NCBI GenBank assembly: GCA_903866275.1
Contig: CAIPMU010000003.1
Coordinates: 91,972 to 155,971 of the forward strand
DNA length: 64,000 nucleotides
Source of the DNA: Vampirovibrio chlorellavorus
Lineage (GTDB): Bacteria; Cyanobacteriota; Vampirovibrionia; Vampirovibrionales; Vampirovibrionaceae
Direction: 5' to 3'
Shown: positions 53,893 to 63,768 of the stretch, piece by piece
Layout of the letters: each line of letters starts with the position of its first letter
How positions within the stretch are numbered: position 1 is the stretch's first letter
Program-made: the position numbers and the translations under genes
The notes under the pieces: model-generated
Database searches by the model: none
Seen by the model: the letters and a program-made list of their open reading frames with translations, nothing else
Told to the model about the DNA's origin: nothing

Positions 53893-54909
53893 TTACAGCT
53901 CCGCCACAATGGCGATGACTTCCTTGTCGATTTCCTGCAAGGTGACTTTGCTGAACCCGGCGGTGTGCAGCCAGCTGCGGTACTCGGCGGCGGTAAACAC
54001 ATTGCCTTCCGGGCTGGTGATGAGCATGTTCACCCCGAAAATCATAGGCCAGCCCGGTTGGGCCCGGCGATCATCCGGCACAAAGTCCACAATGGCCACG
54101 CGGCCACCCGGTTTGAGGGTTTTGGCCAGCTTTTGCAAGGTCTTTTGCGTGGCAATCGCGCCCAGTGTGTGGCAAATGTTGGCCAGTAAGGCCAAATCAA
54201 ATGCTTGGGGCGGCAACGCCATTTCTTCCAGATCGCCTGCCATATAATGGAAGCGCTGGCTCAAGTCGTGCTGCCCTACATATTCCTCGGCCACATGAAT
54301 CACCGAGGCGAAATCAATCACCGTGGCGCGGCTTTGCGGGTCTTTTTCCAGCATGGCGATCGACCAAACCGCAGAGCCTCCAGCCACATCCAGCACATGG
54401 ATGCCCTGATGGGTCGTCCCTACGCCCAGCGCATCCGCCAGCTTTTTGGCGGTGGGGTAGTTGGACACATACAACCCCTTCACCAGCTCGGAAAAATAGG
54501 TTTCCAGCTGGGCCAAGCTTTGCGCGCCGCCCACGGGTTGCCCACACCGCACCGATTCGGTGAGCAATGACCAGTTCTCGTACAGGCGCTTGCAATGATG
54601 CACCATGCCACCCAGATAGGACTCTTCCTCTTTCACCAGAAACTTGGCCGCATCGGGGGGCAGCTCATACGCCCCGTCCGCCGACACCTGCAAGAAGCCG
54701 ATGCCCACCAGGCCGTTGAGTAAAATTTGCAAGCCCCGCTCGCTGACATCCAGATGCGCCATCAAGGGCGCTACCCGGTTCAGGCCTTGGGCAATGGCCG
54801 TAAATACATCCAGATCGATGGCCGTAAACAGGAGTTGACTGCGGGTAAACGCATAAAGCGTGTCCTGAATGCGGTCGCTGGTTATGTCCTGTTGCACTGA
54901 CTGGGTCAT
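53893..54909 (-). CDS. O-methyltransferase (SAM-dependent, family 2-like)
   Basis: The 338-residue protein has an N-terminal winged-helix dimerisation domain (about residues 10-100, with FTAIDLDVFTAIAQG) and a C-terminal Rossmann methyltransferase domain: motif I is HVLDVAGGSAVWS, then ATVIDFASV, MAGDLEEMALPPQAFDLALLANICH and KTLKPGGRVAIVDF. It belongs with O-methyltransferases such as hydroxyneurosporene or caffeate methyltransferases; the substrate is unknown. It is 77 bases from prfA on the same strand and may be co-transcribed. Confidence 0.85.
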   Translation of the reverse strand: MTQSVQQDITSDRIQDTLYAFTRSQLLFTAIDLDVFTAIAQGLNRVAPLMAHLDVSERGLQILLNGLVGIGFLQVSADGAYELPPDAAKFLVKEEESYLGGMVHHCKRLYENWSLLTESVRCGQPVGGAQSLAQLETYFSELVKGLYVSNYPTAKKLADALGVGTTHQGIHVLDVAGGSAVWSIAMLEKDPQSRATVIDFASVIHVAEEYVGQHDLSQRFHYMAGDLEEMALPPQAFDLALLANICHTLGAIATQKTLQKLAKTLKPGGRVAIVDFVPDDRRAQPGWPMIFGVNMLITSPEGNVFTAAEYRSWLHTAGFSKVTLQEIDKEVIAIVAEL

Positions 54910-54986
54910 GGGGCCCGATCCTTATTTCTCGGTTGAAGCGTGTGCAGAAATGAATCATTGGCCATCGAGGCTGGCAAACCTGAAAT

Positions 54987-56084
54987 TTAAACCCCGGAGT
55001 TGGCCGCCAGTTTCTCCATTTTAGCCCGTTGATCTTCCAATGCAAGCTGGCGGATCACTTCTTCTAGTTCGCCGTTAATCACCGGGGTCAGCGAGAAGTT
55101 TTGCCCAATGCGGTGCTCAGTCAGCCGGTCTTGCGGATAATTATAAGTCCGAATCCGCTCGCTACGGTCGCCAGTGCCCACTTGAGAGCGGCGCAGATCA
55201 GTGATTTCCTTTTGCTGCTTTTGGGTTTCAATGTCAAACAGTTTCACGCGCAGCAGGGCAAAGGCTTTTTCCTTGTTCTGCAACTGGCTGCGCTCTTCGG
55301 TCATGTGGATTTGAATACCGGAAGGCTTGTGGAACAGGCGCACGGCGGTTTCTACCTTGTTCACGTTCTGTCCGCCCGCGCCGCCGCTGCGTGTGGTGAG
55401 AATTTCAATGTCTTCCGGGCGAATTTCAATACTGATGTCTTCCACCTCGGGCATCACCGCCACGGTGGCGGTGCTGGTGTGAATGCGCCCTTGCGATTCC
55501 GTGACTGGCACGCGTTGCACCCGATGCACCCCGGACTCATACTTGAGCTGGCTGTACACACTATCGCCTTTAATGGCGATAATCACTTCGCTGAAGCCGC
55601 CAATGTCGTTCTCGGACTTGCCGATCACAGCAGCGTTCCAGCCCGCCGTGCTGGCGTAGCGCAAATACATGCGCATCAGGTCGCCCACAAAGATGTTGGC
55701 CTCATCGCCGCCTGCGCCCGCCCGAATTTCCAGCATGATGTCCTTGTCATCGTTGGGATCGCGGGGCAGCAGCATAATTTGCAGCTTTTGCGCCAGATCT
55801 TCCAGATGCGTTTCCAGCCGCTCGATTTCCCCGTTCAGGAAATCCCGCATATCGTTGTCGGCCTCGCCCCGCAGCATTTCGCGGGAATCGACCAGATCCT
55901 GACTGCCTTGTTTCCACTCGTCAAACAGCTCAATGGTATCTTCTAGCGCCGCGCGCTTTTTGGAGATGTCCTGCAACTTGTTGGAGTTGGACAGCACGGC
56001 GGGGTCAGAGAGCATGTCCCCTAGCTGATGGTAGGTGACTTCGACTTCTTTCAGTTTTTCAAGGAGGCTTTCAAGGCCTTTCAT
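54987..56084 (-). CDS. prfA: Peptide chain release factor 1
   Basis: The 365-residue protein ends translation at UAA and UAG. The peptidyl-tRNA-hydrolysis motif GGQ is in [20 protein letters not shown] (about residue 235), and the stop-codon recognition region is marked by the PxT-type segment [19 protein letters not shown]. Length matches RF1. The ATG at 56084 begins a typical coiled-coil N terminus ([18 protein letters not shown]). It lies downstream of rpmE, the usual rpmE-prfA order. Confidence 0.95.
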   Translation of the reverse strand: MKGLESLLEKLKEVEVTYHQLGDMLSDPAVLSNSNKLQDISKKRAALEDTIELFDEWKQGSQDLVDSREMLRGEADNDMRDFLNGEIERLETHLEDLAQKLQIMLLPRDPNDDKDIMLEIRAGAGGDEANIFVGDLMRMYLRYASTAGWNAAVIGKSENDIGGFSEVIIAIKGDSVYSQLKYESGVHRVQRVPVTESQGRIHTSTATVAVMPEVEDISIEIRPEDIEILTTRSGGAGGQNVNKVETAVRLFHKPSGIQIHMTEERSQLQNKEKAFALLRVKLFDIETQKQQKEITDLRRSQVGTGDRSERIRTYNYPQDRLTEHRIGQNFSLTPVINGELEEVIRQLALEDQRAKMEKLAANSGV

Positions 56085-56145
56085 GGCGATTCCTGTGGAC
56101 TGGATTGATACGGGGTGAACTGGCCTAAAATAGGCTAATCAAGCG

Positions 56146-56191
56146 AAAACGCAACCGGAAAGGACCCGAAGGTTCGCCGCGGTTGCGTTTT
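56146..56191 (-). terminator. Hairpin between rpmE and prfA
   Basis: AAAACGCAACC (56146-56156) and GGTTGCGTTTT (56181-56191) form an 11-bp stem with a GC-rich 24-base interior. On the minus strand it follows rpmE directly and ends in TTTT-CGC-TT; it may reduce read-through from rpmE into prfA. Confidence 0.65.
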
Positions 56192-56197
56192 TTAAAG

Positions 56198-56407
56198 TTA
56201 TTGACCGGATTGGCCGTAGCGCTTTTTGAATTTCTCAACGCGACCTTCAATGTCCATGAGACGCTGAGTGCCGGTGTAGAACGGATGGCAGTGCATGCAA
56301 ACGTCTACGCGAATTTCAGCCAGAGTGGAGCCGGTTTCGATGGTGCCGCCGCAAACGCAAACTGCAGTCACTTTGTGGTATGCGGGGTGAATATTTTCCT
56401 TGGGCAT
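56198..56407 (-). CDS. rpmE: 50S ribosomal protein L31 (zinc-binding type)
   Basis: The 69-residue protein starts MPKENIHPAYHKV and has the Cys pairs CVCGG and CMHCHPFYTG typical of the zinc-binding L31 type, then QRLMDIEGRVEKFKKRYG. This form holds zinc, in contrast to the Cys-less YkrM-type paralogue used under zinc limitation. GGAGA precedes the ATG. Confidence 0.96.
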   Translation of the reverse strand: MPKENIHPAYHKVTAVCVCGGTIETGSTLAEIRVDVCMHCHPFYTGTQRLMDIEGRVEKFKKRYGQSGQ

Positions 56408-56691
56408 AAAATTGATATTCTCCTGGACTCGGGATTTTGGGGAGTGATTGATGCATTGTATTATCAGGGAAAATCAAAATCAACTGTTCCCCGCTATTTA
56501 AAAGTTTGGACGCGCGAAGGGGCTGATTCGGCGGGCTAGCCTGAGCCATGATAAGGCTTCCCCTTGCGTAGCTTGTGGTGGTGGTGAACACTGGTGGGGT
56601 AAGGCTTCTGTTCCGTGGATTTTCACCAGTGGTTTCCACCTAATACTTGCGTACTGGCTAAATCCATCCCTGAGATTCTGCTTAACGTGGC
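56408..56691. other. Gene-free stretch between rpmE and the small membrane protein
   Basis: About 280 bases with no recognised gene, promoter or structure. Confidence 0.3.
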
Positions 56692-56949
56692 TTAATAGGT
56701 GTTAAAGCCATCGCCCTTTTGTTTGTCGATGTCTCGCTCTTTGAAGCCGGGGGCTTGGGGTTCCACAGAGGGTGGTGCCTCTTGGTCCTCGATGTGTTTT
56801 TCAATGGCCTTGCGATCGTTGGATTGTTCCACCATGGGGGTGTAAGCGCCGCTGTACAGGCTGTCTCCGTGCCAGATGAACGCGGCAATGAGCATGCCAA
56901 GGCAAAGCACTATAATCACGAACAGGATTTGCTTGCTCTGCTGGTTCAT
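56692..56949 (-). CDS. Small single-pass membrane protein of unknown function
   Basis: The 85-residue product has one N-terminal membrane helix (about residues 8-27, ILFVIIVLCLGMLIAAFIW) with a short basic/polar N terminus and a charged, Pro-containing tail (KAIEKHIEDQEAPPSVEPQAP). GAAGGT lies about 4 bases before the ATG. I do not recognise a family. Confidence 0.6.
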   Translation of the reverse strand: MNQQSKQILFVIIVLCLGMLIAAFIWHGDSLYSGAYTPMVEQSNDRKAIEKHIEDQEAPPSVEPQAPGFKERDIDKQKGDGFNTY

Positions 56950-57489
56950 GGACCTTCGTCAGTTCCGAAATAGTTATTTCTTCACTTCCTTATATGGTGA
57001 TTGGGATTTTAGGGCTGTGAATCCTGTAAACGGAGGAAATGTCTCAGCTGCTGCGCCGCTTTCTCATTGCCGAGGGTGGGTCAACAGGGCATAGGGCGCG
57101 CCCTATTTTCGGCGTGAGCGGTTGTCGTCCTGTTGACTGAGCCTGTCCTTCCTGACACAATACGGGCTGAATCACCCTGACGCTTAACGTGAACGTTCGG
57201 CTTGCGGTTTTTCTTTGCTCTCGCTTAAAACATCAACCTTGACGTAAGCGTAAAGGTGTTCTATTCTGAAGACAGATTCTGGATCATTGAGACAGTGTTC
57301 TGCTGTTTGTTACACCGGCCCAAAAGCAGCTCGGTACTCTGGCTAGAATAGCGCTCCACTAAAGGCTTGCCCGCTGGCGGCTCTTCAAAAACCAGGTCTG
57401 ATTCTCAACTTTGGCTCTGAAAAATTCAGAACCAAAGCAGCCGGAATTTAAGGCATCTTAAAAAAGCATCTTAAAGAGGTAGCTCCCCT
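56950..57489. other. Regulatory region before the MerR gene, with nested inverted repeats
   Basis: This stretch has no gene. It holds 9-base arms GTCAACAGG (57080-57088) and CCTGTTGAC (57129-57137). Between them is a perfect 16-base palindrome ATAGGGCGCGCCCTAT (57091-57106). It also holds the promoter described below and a leader of about 215 bases. No known RNA family was recognised. Confidence 0.45.
57239..57267 (+). promoter_or_regulatory. Sigma70-type promoter for the MerR-family gene
   Basis: TTGACG (57239-57244) and TATTCT (57262-57267) have a 17-base spacer. It lies about 220 bases before the GTG of the regulator. The spacer is normal length, so it is not a classical long-spacer MerR-activated promoter. 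Confidence 0.6.
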
Positions 57490-57975
57490 GTGGCTATTCA
57501 GGAACCAACCCCCACATTGACTGAAGACAGCGAGTATCTCACCATTGGCTCGCTGGCTAAGCTCTGCAATGTGACGGTGCGAACCCTGCGCTACTACGAG
57601 GAAATGGATCTGATTGGCCCGGTCAAGCGCTCCACCGGAAAGTATCGCCTGTATAACAAGCACTCGCTCAAGCGCATTAACGCCATTTTGGCGCTACAAG
57701 GCCTCAACTTTGCCCTGGAGCAAATACTGGAAGTACTCGGCCCCTACTCCGTGACGCGCAGTTATACCCGCGAGGAGCAGATTGCTCAGACCCGGCAGTC
57801 GCTGGGTCAGCAAAAGGAGTTTATTCATGAAAAAATCGAGCAGCTCCAGGCCATGACCGTGGATATCGAGCAACGCCTAAAATTGCTGGATGACGTTTGT
57901 AATCCCTGCGTAGGGCACAATGATGCCCACAACTGCTGCCCCGAGGATTGCTCCTTTATTGAAGTCCATCATTAG
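57490..57975 (+). CDS. MerR-family regulator with Cys-rich C terminus
   Basis: The 161-residue protein has the MerR helix-turn-helix (YLTIGSLAKLCNVTVRTLRYYEEMDLIGP), the recognition wing (GKYRLYNKHSLKRINAI), a long dimerisation helix (about residues 95-130) and a C-terminal Cys/His cluster: VCNPCVGHNDAHNCCPEDCSF (six Cys from about residue 138). That cluster could hold a metal or an Fe-S centre. The GTG at 57490 has AAGAGGT about 10 bases upstream. The next gene, 230 bases on, is sufB, so a role as Fe-S-sensing regulator of suf, comparable in job to SufR or IscR, is inferred. Confidence 0.85.
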   Translation: MAIQEPTPTLTEDSEYLTIGSLAKLCNVTVRTLRYYEEMDLIGPVKRSTGKYRLYNKHSLKRINAILALQGLNFALEQILEVLGPYSVTRSYTREEQIAQTRQSLGQQKEFIHEKIEQLQAMTVDIEQRLKLLDDVCNPCVGHNDAHNCCPEDCSFIEVHH

Positions 57976-58124
57976 GACTCAAGGTTCTCCACTTTTCACC
58001 GCTTTGGATGCGGCCAGATATTCTCTCTAACTGTAACGTCTGGGCCTTGTGCCCCACAAAAAACTCACCAGAAAGACTCAACTGATGTTTACCCGGTTTA
58101 CCCCCATCAATCGCGTTAGTGCCC

Positions 58125-58142
58125 CCGGCTTCCTGAAGCCGG
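58125..58142 (+). promoter_or_regulatory. Hairpin in the suf upstream region
   Basis: CCGGCTTC and GAAGCCGG form an 8-bp stem with a CT loop. It lacks a T-run, so it is not a clear terminator. It lies between the MerR gene and the operator-like dyad. Confidence 0.35.
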
Positions 58143-58156
58143 CTCAGGTCAATCGC

Positions 58157-58177
58157 AGTAAAGGATCCGCCTTTACT
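58157..58177 (+). promoter_or_regulatory. Dyad-symmetric operator candidate before sufB
   Basis: AGTAAAGG and CCTTTACT are perfect 8-base inverted arms around ATCCG, centred 40 bases before sufB. MerR proteins bind dyads of this general size. Whether the neighbouring MerR-Cys protein binds it is not known. Confidence 0.5.
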
Positions 58178-58206
58178 ATCTTAGCCTTGCTTCGGAGAAA
58201 TGCCCC

Positions 58207-59646
58207 ATGACCAGTCTGGAATCGCTGACCAATCAGGAATACAAGTACGGCTTCCAAACCGATATTGAAGCGGACGTGATCCCCAAGGGGCTCACCGAAG
58301 ATACCGTGCGCCTGATTTCGGCCAAGAAAAACGAGCCGGAGTGGATGCTTGAGTTTCGTCTGAACGCCTTTCGGCAGTGGCAGAAAATGGAAGAGCCGGA
58401 CTGGGCGCATGTGAACTACCCCCGCATTGATTATCAGGACATCATTTATTATTCGGCGCCCAAAGCCCCCAAAGAGAAGCTGCAGAGTCTGGATGAAGTC
58501 GATCCCGAGCTGTTGAGAACCTTTGACAAGCTGGGTTTGCCCCTTTCCGAGCAGAAACGCTTGGCCAACGTGGCCGTGGATGCCGTGTTTGATAGCGTCT
58601 CCGTGGCCACGACCTTTAAGCGCGATCTGCTCAAGCATGGCGTGATCTTCTGCTCCTTCTCGGAAGCATTGCACGACTACCCGGATTTAATCCGTGAATA
58701 CATGGGCAGCGTGGTGCCAGTCACCGACAACTACTTTGCGGCCCTGAACGCGGCAGTCTTCACCGATGGTAGCTTTGTGTACATCCCCAAAAACACCAAG
58801 TGCCCCATGGATCTTTCCACCTACTTCCGCATCAACACGGAAGGTTCCGGGCAGTTTGAGCGCACCCTGATCGTCTGTGACGAGGGCGCTTCGGTGAGTT
58901 ATCTGGAAGGGTGCACCGCGCCCAAGTTTGATACCAACCAGTTGCACGCCGCCGTGGTGGAGCTGGTGGCTAAAAAGAACGCCACCATCAAGTATTCCAC
59001 CGTCCAGAACTGGTTTGCGGGCGATCCCAAGACCGGCAAGGGTGGCATTTACAACTTTGTGACCAAGCGCGGACGCTGCGCCGGCGAGAACGCCAAAATC
59101 TCCTGGACTCAGGTGGAAACCGGTTCGGCCATCACCTGGAAGTACCCCAGTTGCATTCTGGAAGGCGATAATTCTGTGGGCGAATTCTACTCGGTGGCGC
59201 TGACCAATCACTTGCAGCAAGCCGATACCGGCACCAAGATGATTCATATTGGCAAAAATACCCGCAGCACCATCATTTCCAAGGGGATTTCGGCGGGCGC
59301 TTCCAGCAACTCCTACCGGGGCCAAGTCTCGGTGAAGAAATCCGCCGAGGGCGCGCGCAACTTTACCCAGTGCGATTCCATGCTGATTGGCGGCAAGTGC
59401 CAGGCCAACACCTTCCCCTATATCGATGTGCAAAACGCCACTGCTCAGGTGGAACACGAAGCTTCGACCTCCAAAATCAGCGAGGAGCAGCTGTTCTACT
59501 TCCATCAGCGCGGCATTGGCACCGAAGACGCGGTATCGGCCATTATCAATGGTTTCTGCAAGGATGTATTCCGAGAACTGCCCGGTGAATTCGCCGTGGA
59601 AGCCACCCGTCTGCTGGGCCTAAAGCTGGAAAACAGCGTCGGTTAA
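58207..59646 (+). CDS. sufB: Fe-S scaffold subunit SufB
   Basis: The 479-residue protein is the SufB part of the SufBC2D scaffold that builds Fe-S clusters. Family blocks are seen: [49 protein letters not shown] and the C-terminal [26 protein letters not shown] lies about 8 bases before the ATG. It heads the sufBCDSU series. Confidence 0.97.
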   Translation: MTSLESLTNQEYKYGFQTDIEADVIPKGLTEDTVRLISAKKNEPEWMLEFRLNAFRQWQKMEEPDWAHVNYPRIDYQDIIYYSAPKAPKEKLQSLDEVDPELLRTFDKLGLPLSEQKRLANVAVDAVFDSVSVATTFKRDLLKHGVIFCSFSEALHDYPDLIREYMGSVVPVTDNYFAALNAAVFTDGSFVYIPKNTKCPMDLSTYFRINTEGSGQFERTLIVCDEGASVSYLEGCTAPKFDTNQLHAAVVELVAKKNATIKYSTVQNWFAGDPKTGKGGIYNFVTKRGRCAGENAKISWTQVETGSAITWKYPSCILEGDNSVGEFYSVALTNHLQQADTGTKMIHIGKNTRSTIISKGISAGASSNSYRGQVSVKKSAEGARNFTQCDSMLIGGKCQANTFPYIDVQNATAQVEHEASTSKISEEQLFYFHQRGIGTEDAVSAIINGFCKDVFRELPGEFAVEATRLLGLKLENSVG

Positions 59647-59715
59647 GCGCAAATCATTTATTTTCTGACCAAATTTAAGTTTGAACTTTCAATCATTTAC
59701 GGAGCATCCCCCTTT

Positions 59716-60504
<789 letters not shown>

Positions 60505-60507
60505 CCG

Positions 60508-61917
60508 ATGGGAACCACCACTGTGCCAGCTGCATCTCTCCATACCGCTTACGAGCAAGCCGCTCGCCAGCAACTGCAAGCCCTGCTAACCCAATCGCCG
60601 GACTGGCTGCAAGCCTTGCGCCTGCGCGCCCTCTCTCGCTTTGAACATTTGGGCTTCCCCACCCGCCGTTTAGAGGCCTGGAAGTATCTGAACGTTCGTC
60701 CGTTGCTCGCGCAGGCCTTTCAGCCGTTCGAGGCCGAAGCTCACCTTTCCGCTGAGGCCATCGTGCCCTATCTCTTGCATGATGCTCAATGCGTGATTCA
60801 GTTGGTCTTTGTGAACGGGCAGTTCAATGCCTCGTTGTCCAGCAATCAGGATGCGTTGTCTGCAGGCGTGACCCTGGGCAGCCTGAAGGCGTCCATTCAA
60901 ACCCAATCGTCTGCGATGGAAGTCCAGTTGGCCCAGCGTTTAGAAACATTATTGCCTCAGGAATCCGATGCCTTTGTGGCCTTGAATACCGCCCTGTTTG
61001 AAGACGGCGCACTCATATCCATCCCGGACGATGGCGTGATTGAGCCGCTGGTGCAACTGCTGTTTGTCACCGTGCCGGACGGCCAACCCCGCGTGGCCTA
61101 TACCCGCAACCTGATTTCTCTGGGCAAAAATGCCCGCGTTCAGATGGTCATAGAGCATGTAAGCCTGCCAGGTGCCTCTGTCAGTGAATACTTCAACAGT
61201 TCGGTGCACTCATTCGAGCTGGCCGAAGGCGCGCAAGCCGAATGCACCCTGGTTTTCAACGAGGGCGCGCAAGGCACGCATTTCGCGACCAGCCGCAATC
61301 AAGTGGCGGCCAACGCCAAACTCAAGCTCAATACCGTCACTTTAAGCGGTCAAGTGACCCGCCACAGCGTCACCAGCCTGCTGCAAGGTGAGAACGCTCA
61401 GGTGCATCTCAATGGTCTGGATGTTCTGTGCGATCAGACTGAAGTCTATCACCACACCGTGACCGAACATTGGGTGCCCAATGGCGTGAGCGTCCAGTAT
61501 TACAAGGGCATTCTGGATGACGCCAGCAAGTCCGAGTTCAACGGGATGGTCTTTGTGGCCGAAGGGGCCGATGGCACGGACTCCCAGCAGCTGAACAAGA
61601 ACCTGTTATTGTCGGAAAACGCCCGCGTGTGGACGCGTCCGCAACTGCAAATCAACGCGGATGACGTGAAATGTGCGCACGGAGCCACCGTCGGTCAACT
61701 GGAGAAAGAACAGCTGTTCTATCTCGCCAGTCGGGGGCTGGATCCAGAACTGGCTCAGGGCCTGCTGACCTACGGCTTTGCCGAAGAGATCATCCAGCGC
61801 ATTGAGAGTGAGCCGCTGCGCCATTCCCTGAATGCCCGCGTGTTGAACAACCTCCACGCCGCCAGTGCCAGCCTCCAGCAAAAACTGGGCACTCAAACAC
61901 TACAGACAGGTCAATAG
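60508..61917 (+). CDS. sufD: Fe-S scaffold subunit SufD
   Basis: The 469-residue SufB paralogue has an N-terminal helical part (FEHLGFPTRRLEAWKYLNVRPL) and the beta-helix core with FNGMVFVAEGADGTDSQQLNKNLLLSENARVWTRPQLQI and CAHGATVGQLEKEQLFYLASRGL. It forms the heterocomplex with SufB and SufC. It follows sufC by 3 bases, so translation is probably coupled. Confidence 0.96.
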   Translation: MGTTTVPAASLHTAYEQAARQQLQALLTQSPDWLQALRLRALSRFEHLGFPTRRLEAWKYLNVRPLLAQAFQPFEAEAHLSAEAIVPYLLHDAQCVIQLVFVNGQFNASLSSNQDALSAGVTLGSLKASIQTQSSAMEVQLAQRLETLLPQESDAFVALNTALFEDGALISIPDDGVIEPLVQLLFVTVPDGQPRVAYTRNLISLGKNARVQMVIEHVSLPGASVSEYFNSSVHSFELAEGAQAECTLVFNEGAQGTHFATSRNQVAANAKLKLNTVTLSGQVTRHSVTSLLQGENAQVHLNGLDVLCDQTEVYHHTVTEHWVPNGVSVQYYKGILDDASKSEFNGMVFVAEGADGTDSQQLNKNLLLSENARVWTRPQLQINADDVKCAHGATVGQLEKEQLFYLASRGLDPELAQGLLTYGFAEEIIQRIESEPLRHSLNARVLNNLHAASASLQQKLGTQTLQTGQ

Positions 61918-61931
61918 GAGCCTTGAAGGAG

Positions 61932-63194
61932 ATGACCCCATTGGTTTTGGAAAGAACGCAAGTGCAGTCCCTCAGCCCGGAAGAAGTCCTGCGGCTGCGC
62001 GCCGATTTCCCGGTGTTGAGCCAGCAGGTGTACGGCAAGCCCTTGGTCTATCTGGATAACGCCGCTACCACCCAGAAACCGCAGGTGGTGATTGACCGCA
62101 TTACCGATTATTATGCCCACGAGAACGGTACGGTGCGTCGCGGGGTTTACAAACTCAGCGAGCAATCCACCCAGGCCTTCGATGAGACCCGTCGCAAGGT
62201 GGCTCAGCTCATCAATGCGGCCTCAGCCTCGGAAATCATTTTTACGCGCGGCACGACGGAAGCCATCAATCTGGTGGCCGCCACCTTTGGCCGCACCTTC
62301 ATTGGCGCGGGCGATGAAATCATTATTTCCGCCATTGAGCACCACGCCAACATCGTCCCTTGGCAGCAGGTCTGTCTGGAGCGCGGCGCGACCCTTCGCG
62401 TCATCCCCGTCAGCGATGCGGGTGAACTGGATCTGGATGCCTACGAGGCGATGCTAAACGAGCGCACCAAGCTGGTGGCCGTGGTGCATATCTCCAACGC
62501 CTTGGGCACCATCAATCCGGTGAAGACCATGATTGACCGGGCTCATGCAATGGGCGTTCCCGTTTTGGTCGATGGTGCGCAGTCTACGCCCCATATGGCC
62601 GTGGATGTGCAAGCACTGGACTGCGATTTCTTCGCCTTTTCTGGCCATAAGCTCTACGGCCCAACGGGTGTTGGGGTTTTGTACGGCAAAATGAAGCATT
62701 TGGAAGCCATGCCCCCCTATCAGTTTGGCGGGGACATGATTCACACCGTGACTTTCGAGAAAACCACCTTTGCCAAGCCTCCCGGCAAATTCGAGGCAGG
62801 CACCCCGGCCATCGCGGAAGTCATTGCTCTCGGTACGGCCATCGACTACCTGCAAGCCATTGGACTGGAGCGCATGGGCGCTTACGAGCATGAGCTGCTG
62901 GCTTACGCAACCGAGGGCATTCAGGAAATTCCCGGTGTAAGCATTATCGGCACGGCCAAGGAGAAGGCCGGTATCCTGTCATTCACCCTGAAGGGCGCGC
63001 ATCCGCATGACATCGGCACCATCTTGGACCGGGAAGGCGTGGCCATTCGTGCCGGTCATCACTGCGCCCAGCCGATTATGGATCGCTTTGGCGTTTCCGC
63101 CACTGCCCGCGCGTCGTTCTCGTTCTACAACACCCGTCAGGACGTGGACGCCTTGTTGGCCGCCATACGGGTAGTGAACGACCTGTTTAACTAG
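61932..63194 (+). CDS. sufS: Cysteine desulfurase SufS
   Basis: The 420-residue PLP enzyme releases sulfur from cysteine for the Suf scaffold. The N terminus has VYLDNAATTQKP, the PLP-lysine lies in DFFAFSGHKLYGPTG, and the catalytic Cys lies in RAGHHCAQPIM, as in class II desulfurases. TAGGAG lies 11 bases before the ATG at 61932, which is preferred; a TTG at 61923 is possible. Its sulfur acceptor is probably SufU, next door. Confidence 0.96.
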   Translation: MTPLVLERTQVQSLSPEEVLRLRADFPVLSQQVYGKPLVYLDNAATTQKPQVVIDRITDYYAHENGTVRRGVYKLSEQSTQAFDETRRKVAQLINAASASEIIFTRGTTEAINLVAATFGRTFIGAGDEIIISAIEHHANIVPWQQVCLERGATLRVIPVSDAGELDLDAYEAMLNERTKLVAVVHISNALGTINPVKTMIDRAHAMGVPVLVDGAQSTPHMAVDVQALDCDFFAFSGHKLYGPTGVGVLYGKMKHLEAMPPYQFGGDMIHTVTFEKTTFAKPPGKFEAGTPAIAEVIALGTAIDYLQAIGLERMGAYEHELLAYATEGIQEIPGVSIIGTAKEKAGILSFTLKGAHPHDIGTILDREGVAIRAGHHCAQPIMDRFGVSATARASFSFYNTRQDVDALLAAIRVVNDLFN

Positions 63195-63259
63195 CCCCTT
63201 GCGATTAAAGATCGCCCAAGTCTACTTTTCAAAAGCATTAACCCGGAAAGTAACCCATT

Positions 63260-63709
63260 ATGTCTGACTATAACGAGCTCTATCAGCAAATCATCCTCGA
63301 ACACAACAAGAAGCCCCGCAACTTCAAGGTGCTGGAGGCTCCCAATGGTTGCTCTTTTGGGAAAAATCCGTTGTGTGGCGACCAATTCGCGGTCTACACC
63401 AAGTTAGACGCCGATGGCAAGATTGAAGACATTGGGTTTCAGGGGGATGGTTGTGCCATTGCCAAGGCCAGCGCTTCGCTGATGACCAACGCGGTCAAGG
63501 GTAAAACCCGCGAGGAGGCGCTCCTCATGCGGGACGAGTTTCAGCAGATGCTCACGACTGAGTGGAGCGAGCAGGAATGCCATCATTTGGGCAAATTAAC
63601 CATTTTATCGGGTGTCAAGGAATACCCCGTGCGCGTCAAGTGCGCCACGCTGGCTTGGCACACACTGGCCTCCGCGCTGGAAGGCAAAACGGAGACAACC
63701 ACCGAATAG
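63260..63709 (+). CDS. sufU: Zinc-dependent sulfurtransferase SufU
   Basis: The 149-residue SufU-type protein has an IscU-like fold with Cys residues NPLCGD, GDGCAIAKAS and VKCATLAW and an insertion between the second and third, typical of SufU. SufU takes sulfur from SufS. In many Bacteria with SufBCDS the partner is SufE; here it is SufU, the pattern known best from Firmicutes and Actinobacteria. It closes the operon. Confidence 0.95.
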   Translation: MSDYNELYQQIILEHNKKPRNFKVLEAPNGCSFGKNPLCGDQFAVYTKLDADGKIEDIGFQGDGCAIAKASASLMTNAVKGKTREEALLMRDEFQQMLTTEWSEQECHHLGKLTILSGVKEYPVRVKCATLAWHTLASALEGKTETTTE

Positions 63710-63737
63710 CATTCAGTTCCAATCTGAATTTTTCAGC

Positions 63738-63768
63738 AAGCCACAACGAGAGCAGTGGCTTTTTTTTT
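63738..63768 (+). terminator. Intrinsic terminator after the suf operon
   Basis: AAGCCAC and GTGGCTT form the stem, with a run of about nine T. It lies 29 bases after the sufU stop. Confidence 0.88.

Noticed and set aside
57080..57180. Possible SRP RNA or RNase P RNA in the region before the MerR gene
   Set aside because: Short likenesses (GTCCTTCC, GAGGAAA) were seen without the conserved cores of either RNA.
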